In this document: one piece after another, positions 5,983 through 15,313 of the stretch
How the letters are laid out: each line of letters opens with the position of its first letter
Numbering within the stretch: the first letter of the stretch is position 1
DNA from: Rhodobacteraceae bacterium UBA6197
GTDB lineage: Bacteria; Pseudomonadota; Alphaproteobacteria; Rhodobacterales; Rhodobacteraceae
Direction of reading: 5' to 3'
NCBI GenBank assembly: GCA_002422085.1
Contig: DISZ01000019.1
Location: forward strand, 1 to 64,000
DNA length: 64,000 nt
Position numbers and translations under genes: made by a program
Notes under the pieces: generated by a model
The model's input: only the letters and a program-made list of their open reading frames with translations
What the model was told of the DNA's origin: nothing
Database searches by the model: none

Positions 5983-8760
5983 TTAGCGGCCCAGCGACCA
6001 CCAACCGCGTTTTTTCGGTTTGCCATCATCGTCGGCCTCAGCCGCCGGTGCCGGCTCGGGGATCGGCGCGGGTTGCGCGGCGGCGGCTGCCGGAACCGGC
6101 TGCGCCGCTGGCGCTTCGTCGACGACGGCGGGCGCAGACATCGCCGGTGCGGCCGCGACCGGGGCCTCGGGGGCGGCGGCTTCAGGGGCTGCGGCCTCGG
6201 GGGCTGCGGCCTCGGGGGCTGCGGCCTCGGCGACCGTCTTTTTCGACCGCGAACTGCTGCGGCTTGGCTTTTTCGGGGCCTCTGCTGCGGCGTCGGTGGC
6301 GGTCGCCTCGGCGGGGACTTCGGTCACCACCTTGGGCTTGCGCGACCGGCTCGTGGTCTTTTTCGGCGCGGGTTCGGCCATGGCTGTCGCGTCATCCTCG
6401 GCCTTTGCGGGCGCCTTCGCGGCCTTGGCGGCAGACGACGTGGCCGTCGTGGACCGGGTGCGCGGTGCGCGGGTCCGGCTGGACGTCTTTTTCACCGGCG
6501 CTTCGGCAGTCGCCTCGGAAGATGCCTCGGCGGCAAGTTCGACCGCCGCGCTTGCGCGTGCCTTGGGTGCAGCCGCCGCCACGGCCTCGTCAGTGTCGGC
6601 CTCGTCGCCGTCATCGTCGGCCGCGCCTTCGGCGTCAGAGCCACTGACGTAGTCGCCATTCGACTTCTTCTTCCGCCGACGCCGACGCTTTTTCTTTTTC
6701 GGGCCTTCGTCGCCCGACGCCAGGGTCGCCACCGAGGTTTCGGCCTCGTCCTGCTCTTCGACGTCGTCAACGATATCCTCGTCGACGATGTCTTCGTCGA
6801 TCTCGGCCATCAGACGGGCATCGACCGACACGGCCGCACTGACCACCTCGGGCACATTCCGGGTCGCCGTCTTGAACTTCTCGATCGAGAAATCGGGGCT
6901 GACAAGCGCCGGATCGGCCTCAAGCCGGACCGACATGCCATAGCGCGCCTCGATCCCGGCGATGTGTTCGCGTTTCGCGTTCATCAGATAGTTGGCCACC
7001 GCAACCGGCGCCTTGACCAGCACTTCGCGCGACCGTTTGCGCGTGCCCTCTTCCTCGATCTGGCGCAGCACCTGAAGCGCCATGCTGTCGTCGGACCGGA
7101 TCAACCCGGTGCCGTGACAATGCGAACAGGGTTGCGTCGTGCTTTCGATCATCCCGGGGCGCAGACGCTGACGCGACATCTCCAGCAGGCCAAAGCCCGA
7201 GATCCGGCCGACCTGAATCCGCGCACGATCGGTTTTCAGCTTTTCCTTCAGGCGCTTTTCGACCGAGGCGTTGTTCTTGCGCTCTTCCATGTCGATGAAG
7301 TCGATCACGATCAGCCCGGCAAGGTCGCGCAGGCGCAACTGGCGGGCGACCTCTTCGGCCGCCTCGAGGTTGGTCTTCAGCGCGGTATCCTCGATCGAGC
7401 CTTCCTTGGTCGAACGACCCGAGTTCACGTCGATCGCCACCAGCGCCTCGGTGATGCCGATCACGATGTAACCGCCCGATTTCAGCTGCACGACCGGGTT
7501 GAACATCGCCCCCAGATAGCTTTCCACCTGAAAGCGCGCGAACAGCGGCAGTTGTTCGGAATAGTTCTTCACGTTCTTGGCGTGGGACGGCATGATCATC
7601 CGCATGAAGTCCTTGGCCAGGCGGTAGCCGCGTTCGCCTTCGACCAGAACCTCGTCGATCTCCTTGCCGTATAGGTCGCGGATCGAGCGCTTGATCAGAT
7701 CGCCTTCCTCATAGATCGGCGCCGGGGCAACCGAGCGCAGCGTGAGGTCGCGGATCTGTTCCCACAGCCGCATCAGGTATTCATAATCGCGGCGAATCTC
7801 GGTGCGGGTGCGCTGGCTGCCGGCGGTGCGGATAATCAGACCCGCGCCCTGCGGCACTTCCATTTCCGAGGCGATATCTTTTAGCTTCTTGCGGTCCACC
7901 GCATTGGTGATCTTGCGGCTGATGCCGCCGCCACGTGCGGTGTTCGGCATCAAGACACAGTAGCGGCCGGCCAGCGACAGATAGGTGGTCAGCGCAGCGC
8001 CCTTGTTGCCACGCTCTTCCTTGACGACCTGCACCAACAGGATCTGGCGGACCTTGACGACCTCTTGAATCTTGTAACGCCGCGGGCGCGGCTTGCGCTG
8101 GGACTGGATCTCTTCGGCCATGTCCTCATCGGCGACCGACTCGATTTCGTCATCGGTATCGGCGGCATGGTCGGCGGCAACATAGGCGTGAGAGTCGTCA
8201 CCATTGGCTTCGTCGGTTTGCAGCTGCGGGGCGGGCGCCGCGGCCAGATCGGGCTGCGCGTCCTGCGTCTGATCTGCGCCCTGAGGGGCGATTTCGTTCT
8301 GCTCCGCGTCGTGCGGTGCCGCATCGGCCTGCAGATCGACGACCGCCATGCCGGGGATTTCGTCGCTACGCGTCACCGCATCCGTATCGGCGGCGCGGGT
8401 CGGCTTGGACCCCGACCGCGAGGACCGGCGCGACCGCGAACGGGCGTTGTCTTCCGCCTCTTCGCGCTCGGCATAGGCGCGTTCTTCCTCGATCAGCGCC
8501 TGACGGTCAGCGACCGGGATCTGATAATAATCGGGATGAATTTCCGCAAAAGCCAGAAAGCCGTGACGGTTGCCGCCGTAGTCGACGAAGGCCGCCTGAA
8601 GCGACGGCTCGACCCGGGTGACTTTCGCCAGATAGATATTTCCGGCCAGTTGCCGTTTGTTTACAGTTTCAAAGTCAAACTCTTCGACCTTGTTGCCGTC
8701 CACCACCACGACGCGGGTCTCTTCCGCGTGGGTGGCATCGATAAGCATTTTCTTTGCCAT
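5983..8760 (-). CDS. rne: ribonuclease E
   Basis: Essential endoribonuclease that starts mRNA decay and processes rRNA and tRNA. The product is 925 residues. The N-terminal S1 region (from about residue 36) is interrupted by a roughly 130-residue acidic, Arg/Ser/Gln-rich insert and resumes at KVRQILLVQVVKEE. The DNase I-like catalytic motifs AIDVNSG (near 440) and VIDFIDM (near 488) and the zinc-link CSHCHGTG (near 547) are intact. The C-terminal third is Ala/Glu/Lys low complexity with a KKKKRRRRRKKK basic patch. The end KKRGWWSLGR resembles the GWW-type tail by which Caulobacter RNase E holds PNPase. Monocistronic, with a 750-bp leader gap. Confidence 0.96.
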   Translation of the reverse strand: MAKKMLIDATHAEETRVVVVDGNKVEEFDFETVNKRQLAGNIYLAKVTRVEPSLQAAFVDYGGNRHGFLAFAEIHPDYYQIPVADRQALIEEERAYAEREEAEDNARSRSRRSSRSGSKPTRAADTDAVTRSDEIPGMAVVDLQADAAPHDAEQNEIAPQGADQTQDAQPDLAAAPAPQLQTDEANGDDSHAYVAADHAADTDDEIESVADEDMAEEIQSQRKPRPRRYKIQEVVKVRQILLVQVVKEERGNKGAALTTYLSLAGRYCVLMPNTARGGGISRKITNAVDRKKLKDIASEMEVPQGAGLIIRTAGSQRTRTEIRRDYEYLMRLWEQIRDLTLRSVAPAPIYEEGDLIKRSIRDLYGKEIDEVLVEGERGYRLAKDFMRMIMPSHAKNVKNYSEQLPLFARFQVESYLGAMFNPVVQLKSGGYIVIGITEALVAIDVNSGRSTKEGSIEDTALKTNLEAAEEVARQLRLRDLAGLIVIDFIDMEERKNNASVEKRLKEKLKTDRARIQVGRISGFGLLEMSRQRLRPGMIESTTQPCSHCHGTGLIRSDDSMALQVLRQIEEEGTRKRSREVLVKAPVAVANYLMNAKREHIAGIEARYGMSVRLEADPALVSPDFSIEKFKTATRNVPEVVSAAVSVDARLMAEIDEDIVDEDIVDDVEEQDEAETSVATLASGDEGPKKKKRRRRRKKKSNGDYVSGSDAEGAADDDGDEADTDEAVAAAAPKARASAAVELAAEASSEATAEAPVKKTSSRTRAPRTRSTTATSSAAKAAKAPAKAEDDATAMAEPAPKKTTSRSRKPKVVTEVPAEATATDAAAEAPKKPSRSSSRSKKTVAEAAAPEAAAPEAAAPEAAAPEAPVAAAPAMSAPAVVDEAPAAQPVPAAAAAQPAPIPEPAPAAEADDDGKPKKRGWWSLGR
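6164..6232. repeat. 15-bp tandem repeat inside rne
   Basis: Near-perfect tandem copies of the 15-bp unit GCGGCCTCGGGGGCT (identical at 6191-6205 and 6206-6220, diverged at 6176-6190 and 6221-6235). On the coding strand they specify repeats of the pentapeptide Ala-Pro-Glu-Ala-Ala in the disordered C-terminal domain. Copy number is likely to vary between strains by slippage. Confidence 0.9.
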
Positions 8761-9511
8761 TTATCCAATTCTCACACAGTCCGCCTCGCGGTCGATCCGT
8801 AGGTCGGCGGCAAATCGGAGCGTGTTGATCTGTTAAGGCGAGAGGGTGCGCAGGCACCACGGCGGCGGCTCGGGCCCTTGGCCCGCCCGTCATCACCTGG
8901 AAAATTTCTGCGCGCTTCATCGCGGTTCTAACCCAAGCGCCCGGATTTCTCCGGTGGCGCCCAACTGAAAACCCGTGGCTTTTCAAAACCATACGGGTAA
9001 ATTTGCAGCCTTTCGGCCAATCGGCTGATCGATGACCCCGTCACCCAGCGTGGGCAGCAGCGCGCCAAAAACCAGCAAAACTGATGGATCGGCGGCACGA
9101 TTTACCCGCGCCAGACCGACGTGAGCCGACAATAGCTTTGTTGCGACCGCAAACACAATCGGTTTTTCGTTACCAAATCGTTACCCCCGATAGCCGCAAA
9201 GAGCGGGGGGGCGCTTCCGGCGGCGGCAATTTCTCGGGCAGACTCGGGCGCTCGGAGGGGGGTCTGTCTCCAAAAAGGCGCGAGGCCCGCCCGTTTGGGC
9301 GCGCGGGCGATCGTCCATTGCGCTTCCGGCGGCGGGATTGTTCTGCCGGGCGCAGGTGCCGTGCTGGCGACGCCCCGAAAGCCAAGCCGGTTCCCAAGGG
9401 ACGCCCTGCCCGGCCCAAGGTCAGCGCTTGGCCAAGGGCCATTTCCAAAGGTCAGCGCCTGACCAGAGACCCCGGCCCAAAGGCCAAGGGGTTTTCACCA
9501 AACCCAGCGGC
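8761..9511. other. gap between rne and dctD (rne leader region)
   Basis: No gene recognised. The rne-proximal half (8761-9180) probably holds the rne promoter and a long 5' untranslated region, which in other bacteria is the target of RNase E autoregulation. The dctD-proximal half is GC-rich and full of short repeats: GCGCTTCCGGCGGCGG occurs twice (about 9211 and 9320), and GGTCAG-CGC-CTGACC (9451-9465) can form a hairpin after dctD. The plus-strand open frame 9084-9515 is Arg/Pro/Lys-rich and looks like a by-product of the repeats. Confidence 0.5.
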
Positions 9512-10843
9512 CTAAAGGTAATCGCCGCGGCTCAGTCCGTATTTCGCCATCTTTTCGTTCAGCGTCCGGCGTGGCAGGCACAGCTCGTCCATCACCGCCG
9601 TGATCGCCCCCCGGTGGCGGCGCATGGTATTGTCGATCAGCATCTTTTCAAAGCTCTCGACATATTCTTTCAGCGGCTTGCCCTCGGTGGTCATCGCCGG
9701 GCCCGCATCTTCGTTCTCGGCCATCAGCAAAGAGGCGATCGAGCCGGTGCCGCGGCGGTTTTGCAGCACCGCCCGTTCGGCCACGTTGATCAGCTGACGG
9801 ACATTGCCGGGCCAAGGCGCCTGCAACAGTTGCGCGGCCTCTTGCGCGGTCACTTCGGGCGCGTCGCAGCCATATTCCTCGGCGAATTGTTCGGCCATGC
9901 GGTTGAACAGCATCAGGATATCTTCGCCACGCTGGCGCAGCGGCGGCAGCATGATTTTCAGCGCGGCAAGCCGGTAATAAAGATCGGGGCGCAGCGCGTC
10001 TTCGACGGTGCGGCCCTCGCCATGGTCATTGCAGATCGCGATGATGCGGGTTTCGGCCGGGGTGCCCTGATCGTTGATGAAGGTCAGCACGCGGGCCTGA
10101 AGGCCCTGGCTGAGCGCCTCGACATCCTCAAGGCAGAGCGTGCCGCCGCGGGCCTCTTCGACCAGAGGCAGCGTGCCGCCCTCGTCCACCGGGCCAAACA
10201 GCTTGGCGGCCAGAACATCCTCGGAAAAGGCGGCACAGCTGACCACCACGAATTTCTTCGTCGCACGCGGCCCGACGGCATGCAGCGCATGGGCGACCAA
10301 TGTCTTGCCGGTGCCGGTTTCGCCGTCGATCAGCACGTGACCATCGGCCTGCCCCAGATCGAGAATATCCTCGCGCAGCCGCTCCATCGCCGGCGAGGTA
10401 CCGATCAGCTTGCCCATCACCTGCGCGCCCTCGGCCAGATCGCGGCGCAGCGCGCGGTTGTCCAGCGTCATCCGGCGCACCTGCGTGGCGCGTTTGGCCA
10501 ATTCGGTCATCCGGTCGGGGTTGAAGGGCTTTTCCATGAAATCCATGGCACCCATCCGCATTGCCTCAACCGCCATCGGCACGTCGCCATGGCCGGTAAT
10601 CATGATGACGGGCAGCCCCGAATCAAGGCTCATCAACCGCTTGAGGAACGCCATCCCGTCCATGCCCGGCATCCGGATATCCGAGATCACCACGCCGGGC
10701 CAATCGGCCCCGATGACCTTGAGCGCGTCCTCGGCGCTGGCATAGGTTTCCGTATCAAAGCCCGACAGCGCCAGCCACTGGCTGACAGACTGGCGCATGT
10801 CTTCCTCGTCATCGACGATCGCCACCTTCATCATCCGTGCCAT
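9512..10843 (-). CDS. dctD: DctD-like response regulator lacking the GAFTGA loop
   Basis: Response regulator of 443 residues. The receiver domain has D55 in VVISDIRMPG as phosphoacceptor and the K in MEKPF. The AAA+ domain starts near 145 with Walker A GETGTGKT (174-181), and a Fis-type helix-turn-helix closes the protein. Two features depart from sigma-54 activators: the segment after KLFGPVDEGG (about 215-225) has no GAFTGA motif, and the Walker B acidic pair reads LED rather than LDE. It may therefore work with a housekeeping sigma factor, as the GAFTGA-less NtrC of Rhodobacter capsulatus does. It follows dctB by 3 bp. The ligand is presumably a C4-dicarboxylate, by family only. Confidence 0.88.
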   Translation of the reverse strand: MARMMKVAIVDDEEDMRQSVSQWLALSGFDTETYASAEDALKVIGADWPGVVISDIRMPGMDGMAFLKRLMSLDSGLPVIMITGHGDVPMAVEAMRMGAMDFMEKPFNPDRMTELAKRATQVRRMTLDNRALRRDLAEGAQVMGKLIGTSPAMERLREDILDLGQADGHVLIDGETGTGKTLVAHALHAVGPRATKKFVVVSCAAFSEDVLAAKLFGPVDEGGTLPLVEEARGGTLCLEDVEALSQGLQARVLTFINDQGTPAETRIIAICNDHGEGRTVEDALRPDLYYRLAALKIMLPPLRQRGEDILMLFNRMAEQFAEEYGCDAPEVTAQEAAQLLQAPWPGNVRQLINVAERAVLQNRRGTGSIASLLMAENEDAGPAMTTEGKPLKEYVESFEKMLIDNTMRRHRGAITAVMDELCLPRRTLNEKMAKYGLSRGDYL

Positions 10844-10846
10844 CGG

Positions 10847-12655
10847 TTACTCCGCTGCTCGCATTCCGGTCTTCGAGGGGGTCTTACCCTCGGTCTTGTC
10901 TGCATATAGGGGCAGTTGCATCTCAAACACAGCCCCCCCGTTCTCGGCGTTATGCGCCGTCAGCCTACCACCGAAATCCGCAACGATGGTCGAGGAAATC
11001 GCCAGCCCCAATCCGGTGCCCTCGCCAGGTTTCTTGGTGGTCCAGAACGGCTCGAACAGTTTTTCCAGATCGGTGATCCCGGCGCCATTGTCGCGCACCG
11101 CCAAAACGGCGGTTTCTGCCGTGGTCAGCAGAATTTCGATCTGCGGGTCGGCGGCGGTCTTGGTCGCGTCCAGCGCGTTGCGCAGCAGGTTGATGATGAC
11201 CTGCTCCAACCGGATCCGGTCGGCCATCACCCGCACCGGGCTGCGCGGCAGGGTCCGGGTGATCTTGACGGTGCGGGCGCGCAACTGCGGCTCCATCATC
11301 GCCAGCGCCGACGAGATCGCGGCACGAAGATCAACAGGTTCAAAGGCTTCTCCGCCTTTCCTCGCGTAAGACTTTAACTGGCGGGTGATCGCGCCCATGC
11401 GCTCGATCAGATCGTCGATCCGCTGAAACGACGACAGGGCCTCTTCCGGGCGTTGGCGTTGCAGCAACAGCCGCGCCCCCGCCAGATAGGTCTTCATCGC
11501 CGCCAGCGGCTGGTTCAGCTCGTGGCTGACGGCGGCCGACATTTCGCCCAAGGCAGCCAGTTTCGACGATTGCGCCAGGGTCTGCTCGGCTACCGCCAGA
11601 TCCTTTTGCACCCGCTCGCGTTCGGCGATCTCGCGCGACAGGCGCGCGTTCAGCGCCCGCAGCTCGACCGATTCGCGCCGATAGGCCGCCGATTGCACCC
11701 GCGCGCGGCGCGACAGCAGATAGAACCCCAGCGCGAGCAACATGGCAAAGCCCATGATTTCAAGCGCCAGCACCGCGTTCACCCGTTCGCGCACCGAATC
11801 GTAGGTGGAAAACGAAATCATCCGCCAACCGCGGAACGGAATCCGCGTCTCGGTGCGCATCACCGCCGTGCCGCGCAGGTAGGCGTCAGGCGGATCGTTG
11901 GCCCAGTCGGCGGTCAGTCGCAGCGCCCGCCCGATCGCCGAGGGCGCCGAACGCGCCGTCAGCGCCTCGGCCATGGTCAGCCCGCGCCAGCGCGGCTCGG
12001 TCGCGAGGATGATCCGGCCCTCGCTGTCGGTCACCGCGATCGCATCGGCAATCCCCGACCAGCTGCGCTCAAATCGGGCCAGATCCGCCTCGACAACGAT
12101 CACGCCGACGGTCTTGCCCTCGGCGACCAGCGCCCGCGAATAGACGAATTCGGTGCCCCCGGTTTCGCGCGCCACGGCGGTAAAGATCGTGTCGCGCGAC
12201 CGCATCGCCTCGACATAATAGGGTGCCTGAACGTATTGCGTGCCGATCAACTGCCGATCGGTCGCGGCCACGGTGCGGCCCGAATTGTCCAGCAGCCGGA
12301 TCGAGGCGGCGGTGATTTCCTTCTTGGCCGAGATCAGCCGTGCCGAGGTCGAGGAATAAAGCCCGTTGCCGAGCGAGCTCAGCAGTTCGGGATCCCGCGC
12401 CAGCAACAGCGGCACCACCGCGGTGCGCTGCAACTCGGACAGGATATTGCCGGAATAAAGCGCCAGACGCAGTTCGCTGCGCACCCGCGTGGTTTCGGTG
12501 AAACGTTCGGTCAGCCATGAATTGGTGAACCAGACCACCGCCACCGCCACCGCCAGGATCGCGACGAACACGGTGCGCACCAGCCAGCGCCGCCGGCGGG
12601 GCCGACGGGGCTCGATCGGAGTCAAAAGATCCGGTATCTGTTGCGGCTCAGCCAT
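10847..12655 (-). CDS. dctB: DctB-like sensor histidine kinase
   Basis: Membrane sensor kinase of 602 residues, partner of the adjacent DctD-like regulator. Transmembrane helix 1 is at about 24-43 and helix 2 at about 293-314, enclosing a periplasmic sensor domain of roughly 250 residues of the double-Cache type found in DctB. A short coiled coil (about 325-365) leads to the H box with His378 in SAAVSHELNQP. The ATP-binding domain has DNGAGI and GEGTGLGLAIS. No PAS domain is visible. The dicarboxylate sensing role follows from the family; no dctA or dctPQM gene is adjacent, although TRAP genes occur 34 kb away in this window. Confidence 0.9.
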   Translation of the reverse strand: MAEPQQIPDLLTPIEPRRPRRRRWLVRTVFVAILAVAVAVVWFTNSWLTERFTETTRVRSELRLALYSGNILSELQRTAVVPLLLARDPELLSSLGNGLYSSTSARLISAKKEITAASIRLLDNSGRTVAATDRQLIGTQYVQAPYYVEAMRSRDTIFTAVARETGGTEFVYSRALVAEGKTVGVIVVEADLARFERSWSGIADAIAVTDSEGRIILATEPRWRGLTMAEALTARSAPSAIGRALRLTADWANDPPDAYLRGTAVMRTETRIPFRGWRMISFSTYDSVRERVNAVLALEIMGFAMLLALGFYLLSRRARVQSAAYRRESVELRALNARLSREIAERERVQKDLAVAEQTLAQSSKLAALGEMSAAVSHELNQPLAAMKTYLAGARLLLQRQRPEEALSSFQRIDDLIERMGAITRQLKSYARKGGEAFEPVDLRAAISSALAMMEPQLRARTVKITRTLPRSPVRVMADRIRLEQVIINLLRNALDATKTAADPQIEILLTTAETAVLAVRDNGAGITDLEKLFEPFWTTKKPGEGTGLGLAISSTIVADFGGRLTAHNAENGGAVFEMQLPLYADKTEGKTPSKTGMRAAE

Positions 12656-12699
12656 AGCCCAACTTAGGCCACTCGGCCTCGCGCCTCAAGGCACGGCTC

Positions 12700-13368
12700 T
12701 CAGGCGCGGGCCATAACCGAGGCCAACGCGCGGAAGACTGCCGATCCGTCGGTGCCACCCTGCGCCGGATCGACCGCCCGCTCGGGGTGCGGCATCAGCC
12801 CCAACACCCGGCGATTGGCGCTTAGCACCCCGGCGATATCGGCGACCGAGCCGTTCAACCCGTCTACATAGCGAAACGCGACACGGTCCTCGCCTTCCAG
12901 CCGCGCCAGCCCTTCGGCGTCGATCGTATAGTTGCCATCGTGGTGCGCGACCGGGAAAACCACCTCGGCGCCCTTGGCATAGCCGCTGGTATAGGCGCAG
13001 TCCGTGGTCTCTACCCGCAAGGTCGCCGGCTTGCAGACGAATTTCAGCCCCGCGTTGCGCATCAACGCGCCCGGCAGCAGCCCCATTTCGGTAATCACCT
13101 GAAAGCCGTTGCAGATGCCCAGCACATAACCACCGCGACCCGCGAAATCCCGAATCGCGCCACCAATCGGGCTTTGCGCGGCAATCGCGCCGCAGCGCAG
13201 ATAGTCGCCATAGGAAAACCCACCCGGCACGCCGACGATATCAGTGCCCTCGGGCAGCACACTGTCCTTGTGCCAGACCCGCGTCACCTCTGCCCCGGCG
13301 CGTTCAAAGGCGACGGCCAGATCCCGGTCACAGTTCGACCCCGGAAAGGTGATGACAGCAGCTTTCAT
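12700..13368 (-). CDS. purQ: phosphoribosylformylglycinamidine synthase subunit PurQ
   Basis: Glutaminase subunit of FGAM synthase, fourth step of purine synthesis, releasing ammonia for PurL. The 222-residue product is a class I glutamine amidotransferase: nucleophile Cys86 in GICNGFQ and the His-x-Glu pair in LMPHPERAV. It starts with MKAAVITFPGSNCD, typical of the family. The order on the minus strand is purC, purS, purQ with short spacers, so the three are one operon; purL is expected elsewhere since it is not in the window. Confidence 0.96.
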   Translation of the reverse strand: MKAAVITFPGSNCDRDLAVAFERAGAEVTRVWHKDSVLPEGTDIVGVPGGFSYGDYLRCGAIAAQSPIGGAIRDFAGRGGYVLGICNGFQVITEMGLLPGALMRNAGLKFVCKPATLRVETTDCAYTSGYAKGAEVVFPVAHHDGNYTIDAEGLARLEGEDRVAFRYVDGLNGSVADIAGVLSANRRVLGLMPHPERAVDPAQGGTDGSAVFRALASVMARA

Positions 13369-13456
13369 GGCACAATCCTGCTTTCGACTTGGTTCAGACT
13401 TTCAACAGCGCGATGCGGCGAGAGCGCGTTCGGGCAAGGCCCGGCGACGCCCTCTC

Positions 13457-13696
13457 TCAGGCGATGTCGATGGTGTATTTCTCGATCACGGTGTTGGCCA
13501 ACAGCTTTTCGCACATCGCCACCACCTCGGCCTCGGCGGCAGCGCGGTCGGTCGCGGTCAGTTCAAGGTCGATCACCTTGCCCTGACGCACCCCCCCCAC
13601 ACCGGCAAACCCCAGCGTGCCAAGCGCATGACGCACGGCTTCGCCCTGCGGGTCCAGAACGCCGTCCTTGAGCATGACATGAACGCGGGCTTTCAT
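13457..13696 (-). CDS. purS: phosphoribosylformylglycinamidine synthase subunit PurS
   Basis: Small subunit (79 residues) that bridges PurQ and the small-type PurL in the three-protein FGAM synthase found in alphaproteobacteria and Gram-positives. MKARVHVMLKDGVLDPQG, the LGFAGVGGVRQGKVIDL core and the CEKLLANTVIEKY end are clear family marks. It lies 27 bp after purC and 88 bp before purQ. Confidence 0.95.
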   Translation of the reverse strand: MKARVHVMLKDGVLDPQGEAVRHALGTLGFAGVGGVRQGKVIDLELTATDRAAAEAEVVAMCEKLLANTVIEKYTIDIA

Positions 13697-13723
13697 CGGA
13701 TGACCTTTCAGTTAATCAGCGCC

Positions 13724-14488
13724 TCAGTTGATCAGCGTCGGTTTGGTGATGTTGGTGGCATTGGTCGGCAAGACGCCCAGACGCCGCGCCACTTCGGTAT
13801 AGGCGTCCGTCAGGCTGCCCAGATCGCGGCGGAACACGTCCTTGTCCAGCTTCTGGCCGGTTTTCACATCCCACAGCCGGCAGCTGTCGGGGCTGATTTC
13901 ATCGGCCACGATCAGGCGCATGAAATCGCCATCCCAGATCCGGCCGATCTCGATCTTGAAATCGACCAGCTTGATGCCGACGCCGTAAAACACGCCCGAC
14001 AGGAAATCATTGACCCGGAGCGCCAGCGCCACGATGTCATCCATGTCCTGCTGACTGGCCCAGCCAAAGGCGATGATGTATTCCTCGGGCACCAGCGGGT
14101 CGCCCAGAGCGTCGTTCTTGTAGCTGTATTCGACGATCGGGCGCGGCAACGGCGTGCCTTCCTCGATCCCCAGACGTTTGGAGATGCTGCCCGCGGCAAA
14201 ATTGCGCACGATCACCTCAAGCGGGATGATCTCGACCTGACGGATCAGCTGTTCGCGCATGTTGATGCGGCGGATAAAGTGGTTGGGCACGCCGACATTG
14301 GTCAGCCCGGTCATGAAATATTCCGACAGACGGTTGTTCAGCACGCCCTTGCCTTCGATCACGTCCCGCTTCTGGGCGTTGAAGGCGGTCGCGTCATCCT
14401 TGAAATACTGGACCAGCGTGCCGGGCTCGGGGCCTTCATAAAGAACCTTTGCCTTGCCTTCGTAGATCTTCTTGCGCCGAGGTGCCAT
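13724..14488 (-). CDS. purC: phosphoribosylaminoimidazole-succinocarboxamide synthase
   Basis: SAICAR synthetase, joining aspartate to CAIR with ATP. At 254 residues it has normal length. The N-terminus RRKKIYEGKAKVLYEGPEPG, the motif EVIVRNFAAGS and IGRIWDGDFMRL match the family. It is the first gene of the purC-purS-purQ operon. The divergent gene downstream of its promoter encodes the ATPase zeta subunit, a neighbourhood common in Rhodobacteraceae. Confidence 0.96.
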   Translation of the reverse strand: MAPRRKKIYEGKAKVLYEGPEPGTLVQYFKDDATAFNAQKRDVIEGKGVLNNRLSEYFMTGLTNVGVPNHFIRRINMREQLIRQVEIIPLEVIVRNFAAGSISKRLGIEEGTPLPRPIVEYSYKNDALGDPLVPEEYIIAFGWASQQDMDDIVALALRVNDFLSGVFYGVGIKLVDFKIEIGRIWDGDFMRLIVADEISPDSCRLWDVKTGQKLDKDVFRRDLGSLTDAYTEVARRLGVLPTNATNITKPTLIN

Positions 14489-14694
14489 GGCTGCTCCGTC
14501 CGGTATGGGCCCCTACCCGGCGGGACCGCGCGGGCCCGAAGGCCCCTTTCGGCCCCTATAGGGCAAGCGCCGCCATCTCGCAAGACAAAGGGGGTCGCGA
14601 CAGGCACAGACACTCTGAGACAATGCAGGGCTTGCAGGACCGGCCCGGCGCGGGCATATGGGGAGGGAACACTCACCATCTGACGGGGGCCCTG

Positions 14695-15009
14695 ATGACC
14701 ACCTTCGACGAACGCGAAAACGCCTTTGAAAACAAATTCGCGCATGATGCCGAATTGCAGTTCAAGGCTGATGCTCGGCGCAACAGGCTTTTAGGCCTCT
14801 GGGCCGCCGGCCTGATGGGTAAATCGGCGGAGGACGCCGCCGCCTATGCCAAAGAGGTCGTCGCCTCGGATTTTGAAGAAGCGGGCCATGAAGACGTCTA
14901 TCGCAAGATCGCCGGCGATCTGGGCACGTTGGCGGACGAAGTGACGATCCGCACGAAAATGGCTGAATTGCTGGCAGAGGCCAAGAAACAGGTGATGAGC
15001 GAGTCCTGA
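14695..15009 (+). CDS. DUF1476 protein, F1-ATPase inhibitor subunit zeta
   Basis: A 104-residue helical, acidic and soluble protein starting MTTFDERENAFENKFAHDAE, which is the hallmark of DUF1476. In Paracoccus denitrificans this protein is the zeta subunit that inhibits ATP hydrolysis by the F1F0-ATP synthase, with the N-terminal region as the inhibitory part. The ATG at 14695 is chosen by homology; the ribosome site GACGGGGGCC upstream is weak. Divergent from purC. Confidence 0.9.
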   Translation: MTTFDERENAFENKFAHDAELQFKADARRNRLLGLWAAGLMGKSAEDAAAYAKEVVASDFEEAGHEDVYRKIAGDLGTLADEVTIRTKMAELLAEAKKQVMSES

Positions 15010-15089
15010 TCCCTCGATCCGGCCAGAACCTTCGGGGCGTTGCGTGGCCCGGCGCCCAAGGGGCGCCATGACCCCGCCCTCTGATCCTT

Positions 15090-15125
15090 CCCCCGTCACG
15101 CATCCGCGCGGCGGGGGTTTCTTTG
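15090..15125 (+). terminator. possible terminator after the zeta gene
   Basis: CCCCCG at 15090-15095 can pair with CGGGGG at 15112-15117, followed by TTTCTTTG. The loop is long but can itself fold (GCATCCGCGCGGC). It lies 81 bp past the stop codon, so the assignment is tentative. Confidence 0.4.
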
Positions 15126-15313
15126 CCGGCGCATCTGGCTCGACCTTTTCCGGGGGCCCGCCCCTGCCGACCGCCTTCGCGCGCAATCTCCCTACGGTCA
15201 GGATCGGTGCGGCCGGGATCGGTCGAATTGTGCTTGTTTTTCCGGCGGGCCTTAAACCCCTGTGAACCGCCCCCTGCTACCCCGGCTTCGGGATCCGGCA
15301 GGCAGAGGTGACA

